Source of the DNA: Lachnospiraceae bacterium UBA4338
Lineage (GTDB): Bacteria > Bacillota > Clostridia > Lachnospirales > Lachnospiraceae
NCBI GenBank assembly: GCA_002393735.1
Contig: DGTK01000011.1
Location: forward strand, 1-64,000
Direction: 5' to 3'
DNA length: 64,000 bases
Within the stretch, counting starts at the first letter, position 1, and every line of letters starts with the position of its first letter. Both the position numbers and the translations under genes were made by a program. This document shows, piece after piece, positions 1 to 8,798 of the stretch. The notes under the pieces are model-generated. The model had not been told where the DNA came from, did no database searches, and saw nothing but the letters and a program-made list of their open reading frames with translations.

Positions 1-33
1 ATGACTTTATATAATAGTAGGGGAAATTAAAAA

Positions 34-1314
34 ATGAAATACAGCGTTGATACATACAGGCTATATCAGGATGAGAAATATTTTTCTCATGTTGTCCGCA
101 TTCATGTAAGAATGAAGGATGAAGTTGATATAAATGTACTCGATAAGGCGGTTAATACGGCAATTAAACGATATCCATACTTTGCCGTAAAAGTAACAGT
201 TGATGAGGATGGCGGATATGTTCTGGTTCCAAATGACAAAAAAATTGTGGTAATTCCTACGGCTGATAAAATGCCAATGATTGGAAGCAGCAGCATAAAT
301 GATCATCTGCTTTTTGTGGATTGTTCCGGAAAGGACATATTTTTCAATATAAGCCATACCATGTGCGGAGGAAGAGGTTTTCAGCCGTGGGTTATGACAA
401 ATATATACGAGTATGTAAAAGAAAAATATAATGTTGAACCTGTGGCGCCGGAAGTCAGGAAACCAGGCAGCGATTTGCTGCCGGGCGAAACTGCGGAACC
501 AACTATGGATATGCTGACAACGGAGGAGCCAATCCATAAAAGAAAAACTCAAAAAGCTCCGGTGCTTGGAATGGATTACCTTAGGAGCGTATTTATTCCT
601 ATAAGCAGAGATCCGAATTATATGGTCGTTACTGTTAATCAGCAGGACCTTCTGAAAGTCTCGAAGGCGAATGATTCCAGCGTGCTTTCTTTATTTTTCA
701 TTATGTTTGCAAGGACATTAGATAAGGTATTCCCGGAGAAAGACAGGGTTATCGTGGGAGAGGCAGCTCATAATCTAAGAGAGAGTGTCGGACTTCCAAA
801 TACGCATTGTGATTTTTTAAGTCACGTTTACGTGTATTATGACAGAGACTCTTTAAATGATGACTTGGAAAAACTCGGAACAAAAACCAGAGGGCAGTTT
901 ATTCTTCAGACAGACCCGTCTGTCAGTCATGCACAGGTAAGAAAACTGTTTGAACAGTATGAAGAAATCGATAAAGTGCATGGTCTTAAGGCCAAAAGGA
1001 AGTATATGGCAAAACACAGCCTTTCTACCGGTAAGGATGCTCAGCACGGAAGTTTTATCTGCAATTACACGGGATTGATGGATTGGGGAGAACTGGCGGA
1101 TTACGTTGAGTTTTTTGTTTTTGTTATCGAAGGTCATTTTACAATAGAGATTACTGCTATGGCAGATAAAATCTATGTCGGCTTTATGCAGCTTATAAAT
1201 ACAGATAAGTATGTTAAGCTCTTCAGGGAAGAACTTGAGAAGGTTGGTATTCCAAGCAAGCTTGATGGACCGTTCCCAAAGAGACTGCCAAAGCATGATA
1301 TACCTAGAAAGTAA
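34..1314 (+). CDS. condensation/alcohol-acetyltransferase-like protein
   Basis: A 426-residue protein starting with an ATG after a GGGG-A-rich ribosome site. Around residues 105-118 it has a degenerate HHxxxDG-type acyltransferase motif: the second histidine (H108) is kept, the first is Ser and the Asp is Gly. That motif, the N-terminal stretch about pairwise positions (residues 15-55) and the length fit the condensation/wax-ester/alcohol acetyltransferase superfamily, which moves acyl groups from CoA or carrier proteins to alcohols or amines. The substrate is unknown and the altered motif may mean a changed or lost reaction. No signal peptide or membrane segment is seen. It is followed by a terminator at 1434, so it is a separate unit from the next gene. 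Confidence 0.5.
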   Translation: MKYSVDTYRLYQDEKYFSHVVRIHVRMKDEVDINVLDKAVNTAIKRYPYFAVKVTVDEDGGYVLVPNDKKIVVIPTADKMPMIGSSSINDHLLFVDCSGKDIFFNISHTMCGGRGFQPWVMTNIYEYVKEKYNVEPVAPEVRKPGSDLLPGETAEPTMDMLTTEEPIHKRKTQKAPVLGMDYLRSVFIPISRDPNYMVVTVNQQDLLKVSKANDSSVLSLFFIMFARTLDKVFPEKDRVIVGEAAHNLRESVGLPNTHCDFLSHVYVYYDRDSLNDDLEKLGTKTRGQFILQTDPSVSHAQVRKLFEQYEEIDKVHGLKAKRKYMAKHSLSTGKDAQHGSFICNYTGLMDWGELADYVEFFVFVIEGHFTIEITAMADKIYVGFMQLINTDKYVKLFREELEKVGIPSKLDGPFPKRLPKHDIPRK

Positions 1315-1433
1315 GTAGTAAAACAGTAAAAAACATAAATTTCGAAGAAGTTTTGCAAAACAAAAATTACAAAACATCATATTTTACATAGTTTGTAAAC
1401 AAAACTGTATAATTGTATGTAATAATATTAATC

Positions 1434-1475
1434 AAAAGTCTCTGGACATGTATGTTTATGCTCCGAGACTTTTTT
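1434..1475 (+). terminator. intrinsic terminator after the first gene
   Basis: AAAAGTCTC pairs with GAGACTTTT, extended by GGA/TCC after a one-base bulge, and ends in a T run. It lies about 120 bp past the stop of the acyltransferase-like gene. Confidence 0.75.
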
Positions 1476-1521
1476 AAGTCTACTAGCCTTGCCGGCAGGG
1501 CTAATTAGTCGTGCGACATTC

Positions 1522-1596
1522 TCTAAAGGGATTTAATTTTAGCCATTCGGCAGTGTCTAAAGAGATTTAATTCTAGCCATTCGGCAGCGTCTAAAG
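1522..1596. repeat. 34-bp tandem repeat, two copies plus a partial third
   Basis: Units at 1522-1555 and 1556-1589 differ at three positions (G/A, T/C, T/C). The next bases from 1590 repeat the first seven bases, TCTAAAG. It lies just upstream of the hairpin leader of the ClpX-like gene. Its role is unknown. Confidence 0.7.
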
Positions 1597-1606
1597 GACA
1601 TTTTAA

Positions 1607-1638
1607 GAAACGCCAAGGCGTTTCGGTTTTAACTTTGA
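1607..1638 (+). promoter_or_regulatory. conserved leader hairpin, copy 1
   Basis: A 7-bp stem GAAACGC/GCGTTTC with loop CAAG is followed by the conserved tail ending TAACTTTGA. A second copy at 6040 has a different stem with compensating changes, the same loop and nearly the same tail. It is upstream of the ClpX-like gene and could be a protein- or RNA-binding site shared by the module. Confidence 0.6.
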
Positions 1639-1718
1639 GTAGTAAAGTCATATGGTATCTCCTTTCATATGGTGTACAAGTTTATGTGTGGAGGCCTGGA
1701 CAACCTCCGAAAGGACGA

Positions 1719-1753
1719 GGGACTGCAAAAAGCAGCCCCTTATTCTTTTTTTT
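1719..1753 (+). terminator. terminator-like hairpin in the leader of the ClpX-like gene
   Basis: GGG-A-CTGC pairs with GCAG-CCC around an A5 loop, then a T-rich run with eight consecutive Ts. It lies between the leader hairpin at 1607 and the start codon at 1844. Further stems are GGAGG/CCTCC (1690-1708) and GAGTGCT/AGCACTC (1786-1803). Transcription entering from 1600 would meet this signal before the gene, so attenuation is possible. Confidence 0.55.
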
Positions 1754-1843
1754 GCCTTTCGACAATTTGCTTTTAAGGACACTCAGAGTGCTTCACAGCA
1801 CTCGGGTTTGAATTTGAATAAAAATAAGAAAGGAGTACTTGTT

Positions 1844-2842
1844 ATGGAGCAGGAATACCAGGATTATTTTCCATGGGAAGATTATCCTGAGAATAATTAT
1901 GTTTTACCTGAGCAGTATTTAAGTTTGACTCCTCAGGATATTAAGAGCCTACTTGAAGAAAAAGTGATAAATCAGGATGAAGCTCTTAAGAAAGTATCTG
2001 TTATGCTATACCATCATTTTAGAGGACACAGATTTGTAGGAATGCTGGCTGGTCCAACAGGGTCGGGCAAGACCTATATTGCCGAAGCGATTCGGGATGC
2101 TTTTCCTGACATCACTTATATAAGAGACATATCTAATGTCACTTGTGATGGATGGACTGGCGGAAAAAAGGTCAATACACTATTTTATGATGTCAGGCGA
2201 CCTCATCCAACTCAAAAACATCTTAGACCTATAATCTTTTTGGATGAGTGTGACAAGATGTTTAAGCCCAGATATTCGCATTCTGAAAACGTCAGTGAGG
2301 CGGTACAGTCCGAATTTCTAAGCGTCATACATGGCACAGAAATACGCCTTGACAGGAAGGATGAAAGAGGACGTGAAAGTAGCACATATCTGGATACCTC
2401 AAGGATGAGTTTCCTGTTTGCAGGTGCTTTCGAAAAAGAAGCTGACAAAATAGCCGCCAAAGAGTCAAAATCAAACTTCGGCTTTGTTGAATCTCAGAAT
2501 TGCAGAAAAGAAGCCTATGAACGCGCATTTACCATGGATGATGTGCATAATGCAGGTTGCATTAGAGAACTGTGCGGACGAATTGGAAAAGTCATAACTC
2601 TAAACAAATTGAGTGAAGATGATTATATTCAGATGCTCAATATTAAAAACAGAGGTCCAGTACATGAAATGGAAAAAGAATTTGGCATTCCCATAAAAAT
2701 TTCATTCGAAAAGAAACTGGAAATTGCTCATAACGCATATGTGTCAAATCTTGGTGTAAGAGGAATGAAAAATGCCATTCGTGAATACATTGATGAACTG
2801 ACCTGGACCAATTGCAATCGAGAGATTTTTTATATTCAATAA
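1844..2842 (+). CDS. ClpX-like AAA+ ATPase
   Basis: A 332-residue protein. I chose the ATG at 1844 because AAAGGAG lies 8-14 bases before it; upstream in-frame codons lack such a site and run through the hairpin leader. Walker A GPTGSGKT is at residues 70-77, Walker B with the IIFLDEC core at 130-136, and a sensor-2-like region LGVRGMKNAI near the end, as in ClpX/HslU unfoldases. The N-terminal C4 zinc domain of ClpX is missing. Residues 211-214 read NFGF at the place of the ClpX IGF loop that docks on ClpP. A ClpP-like gene lies 4 kb downstream in the same module, so a dedicated ClpXP-type protease is a reasonable inference. Substrate unknown. Confidence 0.7.
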   Translation: MEQEYQDYFPWEDYPENNYVLPEQYLSLTPQDIKSLLEEKVINQDEALKKVSVMLYHHFRGHRFVGMLAGPTGSGKTYIAEAIRDAFPDITYIRDISNVTCDGWTGGKKVNTLFYDVRRPHPTQKHLRPIIFLDECDKMFKPRYSHSENVSEAVQSEFLSVIHGTEIRLDRKDERGRESSTYLDTSRMSFLFAGAFEKEADKIAAKESKSNFGFVESQNCRKEAYERAFTMDDVHNAGCIRELCGRIGKVITLNKLSEDDYIQMLNIKNRGPVHEMEKEFGIPIKISFEKKLEIAHNAYVSNLGVRGMKNAIREYIDELTWTNCNREIFYIQ

Positions 2843-2843
2843 T

Positions 2844-2870
2844 GAGTCATCCTTTGGATGGCTCTTATTC
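2844..2870. terminator. bidirectional terminator between the convergent ClpX-like and recQ-like genes
   Basis: GAGTCATCC and GGATGGCTC form a nine-pair stem (one G-T pair) around TTT. It starts directly after the stop codon at 2842 and ends where the opposite gene ends, with T-rich flanks. Confidence 0.65.
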
Positions 2871-5840
2871 TTTAAAATAAATTAATGTTTCTTTTGTAAG
2901 ATTTTCTATTCGTCCACATATTTGTGTGACTTCTTCCATTTCATTAGCATACTCTTCGCTGCTTCTTGTTCTAAGCTTTATGGCAAGATAAAAATTAATT
3001 GATTCTTCCTCCAGTTCTTTAATATCTTCAGACAGGGACAAGGCATAGGCGCGAAGTTTATCTTTACTCTTTCCAGCACTGAAATTATATGTTTCATATA
3101 CAAATAATCCCTGTTTTGTTTTGATAATGAAATCCCATCTTTTATGATTTTTAGAGTAAACACCAGCCTCTTCAAGAGTTGAATCCATGTAATACTCGAG
3201 GTTTGATTCTGTAAGGAGATTACGAAGATAAACCTTGGCAACAGGCATTAAATTAATACGCTCATCCTCATACTTAAAAGCCCGGAGTATTCTTTCATCT
3301 ACCATTCTTTTAAGTATGAAATATCCTGAACCACCGGGGATAAAGAGGTTATCTATTTTACGTTTCCTTGAATATTTATTCATTTGGGTAAAATTACCTC
3401 TTCTGGATTTGCTTTGGCTCAAATCGGCATCAGTATCGAAATTGATACCTCTGAAAAGATAATCGTAAATGGTATTCTCGTCAGGAGTGTTTTCAGTTAT
3501 ACGAATGCATCTCGATAATACATTTTTTATTTTAAAAGTATTTCCGGATCTTACACTGTATTTGTTTACCCGGTCTTCTGTTGGAAGACACGAGATTCTT
3601 CTTAAGAGAAAATGAGTTAATATCATATTATCAATAGAGTGATCCAGGGATGTTTCATATAATGGCAGGTTATCCTTATAGGAGATATAGCAGTCTTTTA
3701 TTCCTATTTTTTTAGGATTGGCTAATACGTATTCTTCCAATTCTGCCAGATATTGTTTACGATACTTATATAAAAACTCATTTTTGCCGCAAAGATTAAG
3801 AGCATGGCTTTGCCAGGAATAAAATTGTAAAAGTTTTTCCGCAAAAAAATAAAGCGGAGGGACTATGTTAACTTCACGTCCTTTATTCTTAATTCCAAAC
3901 TTTTCTTTTTTGCCTTCTTTGGTGATTGGAATATTTATTGTGATAATTTCGGTGTCAGGAACATATGCATTTTCGCCTTTTTTGTGAATTGGCAGAAAAG
4001 AACTTTTGTTTATGTAATATTTTTCATCTTTATACCATAAACCCTGATACAAAGGGCGACTTGGGATGATGCTGATTTGAGTATTAATAAGTTTACTGAT
4101 GATATTGTCAACAAATTGCCTTTTTCTCTTTGTAAGAGTAATGTCCTCGTCGCCAGAGAGAATGATCATTATGTTTTTGGCAGTGATTTTCTTTTTATAT
4201 AATTCAAGAGTGTAAACAGCGTCCATAACCATCATGTCGAAGTAGGTTATTTTGGCATCATCCTTAACTTTTTCATATGGATCATTTTTATAAAAAAGTT
4301 CATATGAAACCGTAACATTGTCCTGCCCTATGGATACCGTTCCTTCATATAAGCCTTTACGAATTCGTTCTGCTATGATACATCTGTTGGCAAATAATGA
4401 GCGTGGGAATGACAGCTGCTTTTGAAGCGCAGTATCTTCTATTTTTTTAAGATTATTCAATATTATCTCATTTGTATCAGAAATATTGATAAGAGTATTG
4501 CGATTTGGCGATATTAAATAATCGTTCATATTTGTTTGTAGATGCTCAATATCTTTTACAAGCGTAAAGAGAGCCTTTTTTCTTAGCATATTGCGAAAAT
4601 ATACTGACCCAAGAATTAGTCCGGACTCAGAGAACGGATCAGGTGTTTTTTCTTCAAACGCCATATTTAAGAGATAATAGCAGAAAGCACGCTTTCCGTC
4701 TCGTCCCGCGCGGCCCGTTTCCTGATAATAATTTTCTATATCATTTGGAAGATTATAGTGAATGGTGAATCGAACGTTATCTTTATCAATACCCAAACCG
4801 AAAGCGCTGGTGGCAATCATTATGGCATCGTTTTTTTCCTTAAACATGGCGGCGCTTAAGTCTTTTTCATCATTTTTCATTTCGCCAGTGTATCTGTAAA
4901 CTCTGTCTTTATATTCTTCCATTAAAAGAAGATGATTAAAAACCAAATTAATGTTTTCATACGAGGAACAGAAGATTATTCCACATTGACCCTGGTGCCT
5001 ACTTAGTATTTTAAAGAGCTCTTTTTCTTTACAACGCCATTCGTATTCGTATGTTTCTTCATTATTTTCACATAATTTTTTATATTCTTTGTCGGTTTCT
5101 ATATACTGGAATTTATATGTATGATTATTTTTGATTAGGAAATTATTATCTCTTTTCACAAAGGAAGCATCTCCAAGTTTAAGGCTTAACCCCCGGGTTA
5201 TATCTTCCTGAATGTCAGGTGTGGCAGTTGCACTATATGCGCCTATAATGGGATGTTTATCAAGAAGCGAAAGAGTTCTTTTGATTTCCACATAATCTGG
5301 TCGAAAATCATGGCCCCACATTGACATACAATGTGCCTCATCCAGAGCAATGAAATTCACTTCTATTCTTCGAAGAAGTTCAATAAAATGGGCAGAATTA
5401 AAACGTTCCGGAGTAACATAGAGAAATTTATACTTTCCTGTGGCAATCTCTTTATAACCGGCATTTCTTCTAAAAAATCCATGTTTTTGATTTTTAATTT
5501 CCATAGCAATAATTTCTTCCCTGGATGGATAATCATATCCGTCGGCTTTACTTCCGAAGAAACATGCTGCTTTAATATTACATTCTTCGTTCAGATATTT
5601 TACCTGCTCTGTGATAAGGGAAATCAGAGGGGAAATAACAATGGTTACTCCCGGAATAAGTACGCCCGGAAGCTGGAAACACAAGGATTTACCGTATCCG
5701 GTAGGGAGAATAGTGAAAGTATCTTTCCCGGAAAGAATATCCTGAATATAAGGAACCTGCTCTTTTTTTAGTGCAGTTTTCCCAGGAAAATACCTTTTCA
5801 GTTTTTCGTTTAATTCTTCTTCTGTCCAGTTTTTTTTCAT
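2865..5840 (-). CDS. RecQ-family ATP-dependent DNA helicase with long C-terminal extension
   Basis: A 991-residue superfamily 2 helicase. Motif I TGYGKS is at residues 47-52, the DEAH box at 167-170 sits inside the RecQ signature DEAHCMSMWGHDFRP, and motif VI is QETGRAGRDG near residue 385. Classical RecQ is about 600 residues. Here some 550 residues follow the helicase core without a recognisable RQC zinc site or HRDC domain. Near the end an Asp in RWDFIIK followed 12 residues later by Glu in VYETYNF resembles a PD-(D/E)XK nuclease core in which Lys is Tyr; this is an inference. It is transcribed against the ClpX-like gene and away from the ClpP-like unit. It looks A+T-rich compared with the hyp region, which may mean transfer. 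Confidence 0.8.
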   Translation of the reverse strand: MKKNWTEEELNEKLKRYFPGKTALKKEQVPYIQDILSGKDTFTILPTGYGKSLCFQLPGVLIPGVTIVISPLISLITEQVKYLNEECNIKAACFFGSKADGYDYPSREEIIAMEIKNQKHGFFRRNAGYKEIATGKYKFLYVTPERFNSAHFIELLRRIEVNFIALDEAHCMSMWGHDFRPDYVEIKRTLSLLDKHPIIGAYSATATPDIQEDITRGLSLKLGDASFVKRDNNFLIKNNHTYKFQYIETDKEYKKLCENNEETYEYEWRCKEKELFKILSRHQGQCGIIFCSSYENINLVFNHLLLMEEYKDRVYRYTGEMKNDEKDLSAAMFKEKNDAIMIATSAFGLGIDKDNVRFTIHYNLPNDIENYYQETGRAGRDGKRAFCYYLLNMAFEEKTPDPFSESGLILGSVYFRNMLRKKALFTLVKDIEHLQTNMNDYLISPNRNTLINISDTNEIILNNLKKIEDTALQKQLSFPRSLFANRCIIAERIRKGLYEGTVSIGQDNVTVSYELFYKNDPYEKVKDDAKITYFDMMVMDAVYTLELYKKKITAKNIMIILSGDEDITLTKRKRQFVDNIISKLINTQISIIPSRPLYQGLWYKDEKYYINKSSFLPIHKKGENAYVPDTEIITINIPITKEGKKEKFGIKNKGREVNIVPPLYFFAEKLLQFYSWQSHALNLCGKNEFLYKYRKQYLAELEEYVLANPKKIGIKDCYISYKDNLPLYETSLDHSIDNMILTHFLLRRISCLPTEDRVNKYSVRSGNTFKIKNVLSRCIRITENTPDENTIYDYLFRGINFDTDADLSQSKSRRGNFTQMNKYSRKRKIDNLFIPGGSGYFILKRMVDERILRAFKYEDERINLMPVAKVYLRNLLTESNLEYYMDSTLEEAGVYSKNHKRWDFIIKTKQGLFVYETYNFSAGKSKDKLRAYALSLSEDIKELEEESINFYLAIKLRTRSSEEYANEMEEVTQICGRIENLTKETLIYFKE

Positions 5841-6039
5841 TTACATATCACCTAAAAACAAAGAATTTTGCTAATAAATAAAGAATTTTCGATGATAAAA
5901 ATTCAGCACTTACCTGTATTATAGGAAAGTTAGGAGTTATTTTCAATCATATGTAATAATATATTATGCCCCAGGGGGGACAGATATTGTTATTACTCTG
6001 TCGGAAATGCTTACACGGATTTACCCTGCGGGATGCTAG

Positions 6040-6071
6040 GAACACCCAAGGGTGTTCGGTGTTAACTTTGA
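6040..6071 (+). promoter_or_regulatory. conserved leader hairpin, copy 2
   Basis: Stem GAACACC/GGTGTTC with loop CAAG, then a tail ending TAACTTTGA, 40 bp before the start at 6112. Compared with the copy at 1607, three consecutive base pairs are replaced by other complementary pairs, which supports selection on the fold. Confidence 0.6.
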
Positions 6072-6111
6072 TACTATTAAACCATTTTTAATTATAGAAA
6101 GGAGCTAACAA

Positions 6112-6813
6112 ATGTCAGCTAACAAAACATCACTCAGTGAACAATTTAATATTATGTCTTCGGAAAATGAAAAAGGGATAACTGACAAGGATTACATACT
6201 AAATGTTCTTAAATGTATGTATGAAGACAGTGCCTATAATTATCTGGCTGGACTTAATCAGTATCCGGAAATCATTGAAGATTTGTATATCAATACGCAG
6301 CAGGATGTTCCTGCAGATTTGAGCAATCTGAAATTTCCTGAATATATGAAACTGGTGCTGAATCAGCAGGAGTACTTTGCCCTCGATTATCCCGACATCT
6401 ACAGCATTATGGGAGACTTTTATACAGTATGCGATATTGATGTCAAAGCAGGTACTGCACTTCTGTTTATTAAGAATTTTCTTCCATGTTCCAGTACAAA
6501 TAATCTTGTAAGAGAATTTTTAAAGTTTAATTACAAGGCTTATAAGGAAGTGCTGAAAGAACAATTCGGTTATGACATCCGTGAGTTTCGCCGTATTAGC
6601 GCAAAAAGACTTGGTCAGGACATAGAAGATGATAATATCAGGATTATGCATATTGTAAATTACTTCGAATCTGAGAGACACTCATACTGGTCTCCTTATT
6701 CATCTGTCGATGAATATGTGCTCAAAATAAGAACTGCCTACAGTCTTTTGAATGAGACGGTGATAGAACCCTGGAATGCGATTGTAGACGGCTTAAATTA
6801 TGAAACTAAATAA
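6112..6813 (+). CDS. hypothetical protein, first gene of the ClpP/VirD4-like unit
   Basis: A 233-residue soluble protein with GAAAGGAG 7 bases before the ATG. I do not recognise the family. It is rich in Tyr, Asn, Asp and Glu, predicted mostly helical by composition, with no cysteine motif, membrane segment or nucleotide-binding loop. It opens an apparent operon with the ClpP-like peptidase (26 bp downstream) and the VirD4-like ATPase, and carries the shared hairpin in its leader. It could be an adaptor or a substrate for the protease, but nothing in the sequence shows this. Confidence 0.6.
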   Translation: MSANKTSLSEQFNIMSSENEKGITDKDYILNVLKCMYEDSAYNYLAGLNQYPEIIEDLYINTQQDVPADLSNLKFPEYMKLVLNQQEYFALDYPDIYSIMGDFYTVCDIDVKAGTALLFIKNFLPCSSTNNLVREFLKFNYKAYKEVLKEQFGYDIREFRRISAKRLGQDIEDDNIRIMHIVNYFESERHSYWSPYSSVDEYVLKIRTAYSLLNETVIEPWNAIVDGLNYETK

Positions 6814-6839
6814 TAATTAATCAAAAAGGAGATGATAAA

Positions 6840-7433
6840 ATGGCTAATTTGATTAAAGAAAGTGCAAGAGGATACGATTTAGTATCCTCTCAGGATATTT
6901 TATTTACCAAAAGAAAGATTTTTCTGACAAGAGAAGTCACCGACGAAAGTTGTGATGATTTACTTAAAAATCTTATGGCGCTTAATGATGATAATCCCGA
7001 TGAAGAAATAACATTGTATATTAATTCTCCCGGTGGTGACGTTTTGTCGGGGCTCGCGGTTTTTGATTATATCAAGAGTATGAGTGCTCCACTTAAAACT
7101 GTATGTATAGGAACTGCAGCATCTATGGGAGCGATTCTGTTTCTGTCAGGTAAAAACAGAGAAATGTATTCGCACTCCAGAATTATGATACATGATCCGT
7201 CTTACGGAAATAATAATGTAAGCGGTAAGAAACCTCATGAGATTCAGAAGGAACTGGATAAACTGATTATGACACGTGATACCCTGGCACAAATCATTGC
7301 CACTACAACGGGTAAAACCATTAAAGAAATTAATAAAATTACTAAAGAAGACTCATATTATTATGCAGACGAGGCTTTGAAATTTGGTCTTGCTACAAAG
7401 ATTATTAAAGATAAGGAGAATAAAGATGAATAA
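6840..7433 (+). CDS. ClpP-like serine peptidase
   Basis: 197 residues, the usual ClpP length. The catalytic triad is visible: Ser95 in GTAASMGA, His118 in RIMIHDP and Asp171 in KEDSYYYADEAL, at close to the standard ClpP positions. The SPGGDV oxyanion segment (residues 63-68) is present. Such peptidases form barrel-shaped tetradecamers that degrade proteins unfolded by an AAA+ partner; the ClpX-like protein of this module has a candidate docking loop. It probably duplicates a housekeeping ClpP elsewhere. Phage prohead proteases share this fold, but no capsid or terminase genes are nearby. It overlaps the next gene by 8 bp. Confidence 0.85.
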   Translation: MANLIKESARGYDLVSSQDILFTKRKIFLTREVTDESCDDLLKNLMALNDDNPDEEITLYINSPGGDVLSGLAVFDYIKSMSAPLKTVCIGTAASMGAILFLSGKNREMYSHSRIMIHDPSYGNNNVSGKKPHEIQKELDKLIMTRDTLAQIIATTTGKTIKEINKITKEDSYYYADEALKFGLATKIIKDKENKDE

Positions 7434-8667
7434 TAAACTGGATACATTACTTAAAGAGAATAGTAAAGGATACAGATATCTTGCAAAGGGCGTAACCGTC
7501 ACAAACGATGGTTACGAAAGCGGTCTTAATAATAACGACTTGATAATAGGCGGCTCGGGATCGGGCAAAACCACCGGATACGTATGTGTAAATTTGAATA
7601 ATCCTACCGGAAGTATGGTTGTGTCCGATACTAAGGGAAATCTTTACAGGAAATATGCAGATGGACTTAGGAAAAAAGGCTATGATGTTAAGGTTCTTGA
7701 TTTCGTGAATCCTGAAGCGTCAGTACCTTATAATCCTTTGGCATTTATTCAAAAAGAATCAGATATTAAGAAAGTTGCTTTGAATATAGTTCCTCAAAAT
7801 CTGGATAATACTGCATTATATTGGACCAGGGCCGCAGCCAGATATATTAGTGCTTTGATAGGTTACGTGCTGGATGCTCTTCCTGAGGAAGAACATCATA
7901 TGATGAGTGTGGTGAAACTCCACCAGGCTTTTATGCTTGGACCCGGCAAAATAATAATGGAAAAATGGGCCCGTGAAAATCCGGATAGTTATGCTTCCAG
8001 AAAATTTAAAATGATAAAAGGGACGCAATCGGCCGACAAAACATGGGGTTGTATTCTGGAGTTTGCCAACGAGGGCTTAGACATTTTTGACTGCAAAGAA
8101 TATTTCAATATTTTCGGAAATAGAGAAACAATCGATTTGCGTGAAATTGGACGAAAAAAGACGGTGATTTTTATCAACTCTTCTGATAATGATATGTCTA
8201 TGGATAGTATTGTCAATTTATTTAATATTCAGCTTATACAGGTTCTGATTGAGGAAGCGGATAAAAATCAAAACGGCAGATTAATCTGTCCTACAAGAAT
8301 AATAATGGATGATTTTGCATCTTCAGCAAAGATTGAGAATTTTGATAAACTTATATCTGTTATCCGTTCCAGGGATATATCCGTTAGTCTTATGTTACAG
8401 AGTATTTCGCAGATAAAGTCTATGTATGATGAAAATGATGCAATGACCATAATTAACAATTGTGATCATATTCTGTATCTGGGGGGTTCTAATGATTTGG
8501 AAAGCGCTGTTTTTATTGCAGAGCATATTAATAAAACCTGTAATACAGTTATGAATCTGGAATCGGATAAAGCTATTTTGATAACCCGTGGTAAACCTTG
8601 TGAAATAATTGATAAAATTAAGCCGATGGATAATGAAACCGGTTTGAATGTTGGTAACAGGGTTTAG
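7426..8667 (+). CDS. VirD4/TraG-like type IV coupling ATPase without membrane domain
   Basis: 413 residues from the ATG at 7426, which has AAGGAG in front and overlaps the clpP-like stop. Walker A GGSGSGKT is at residues 42-49, followed by the coupling-protein signature VVSDTKGNLYRKYA and PYNPL. A Walker B-like segment reads RIIMDDFAS, then a SRDISVSLMLQS stretch as in TraG proteins. Normal VirD4/TraG proteins start with two membrane helices; none are seen here. No relaxase, VirB4 or other mating-pore gene is in the window. Either it is a leftover of a conjugative element or an ATPase adopted for another use with the Clp-like pair. Confidence 0.75.
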   Translation: MNNKLDTLLKENSKGYRYLAKGVTVTNDGYESGLNNNDLIIGGSGSGKTTGYVCVNLNNPTGSMVVSDTKGNLYRKYADGLRKKGYDVKVLDFVNPEASVPYNPLAFIQKESDIKKVALNIVPQNLDNTALYWTRAAARYISALIGYVLDALPEEEHHMMSVVKLHQAFMLGPGKIIMEKWARENPDSYASRKFKMIKGTQSADKTWGCILEFANEGLDIFDCKEYFNIFGNRETIDLREIGRKKTVIFINSSDNDMSMDSIVNLFNIQLIQVLIEEADKNQNGRLICPTRIIMDDFASSAKIENFDKLISVIRSRDISVSLMLQSISQIKSMYDENDAMTIINNCDHILYLGGSNDLESAVFIAEHINKTCNTVMNLESDKAILITRGKPCEIIDKIKPMDNETGLNVGNRV

Positions 8668-8681
8668 AAATAAATAAAAAT

Positions 8682-8736
8682 AACCACCCGGATTTTGGGA
8701 ACAACAGCATTCCCATCTAAACCGGGTGGTTTTTTA
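8682..8736 (+). terminator. intrinsic terminator of the ClpP/VirD4-like unit
   Basis: AACCACCCGG pairs perfectly with CCGGGTGGTT, enclosing a second small stem GGGAA/TTCCC, and ends in a T run. Confidence 0.85.
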
Positions 8737-8761
8737 TTTGTCACATTATGATATAATATGC

Positions 8762-8790
8762 TTGAAAAAAGAATATGTTATGGTTAAAAT
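8762..8790 (+). promoter_or_regulatory. promoter of the ECF transporter operon
   Basis: TTGAAA (8762-8767), 17-base spacer, TAAAAT (8785-8790). The same pair of hexamers with the same spacing precedes the gene at 11704. The expected start of transcription lies on the operator at 8799. Confidence 0.6.
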
Positions 8791-8798
8791 AGTATTTA

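Noticed and set aside
6840..7433. Prophage head protease
   Set aside because: The triad and length fit ClpP, and no portal, capsid or terminase gene lies nearby.
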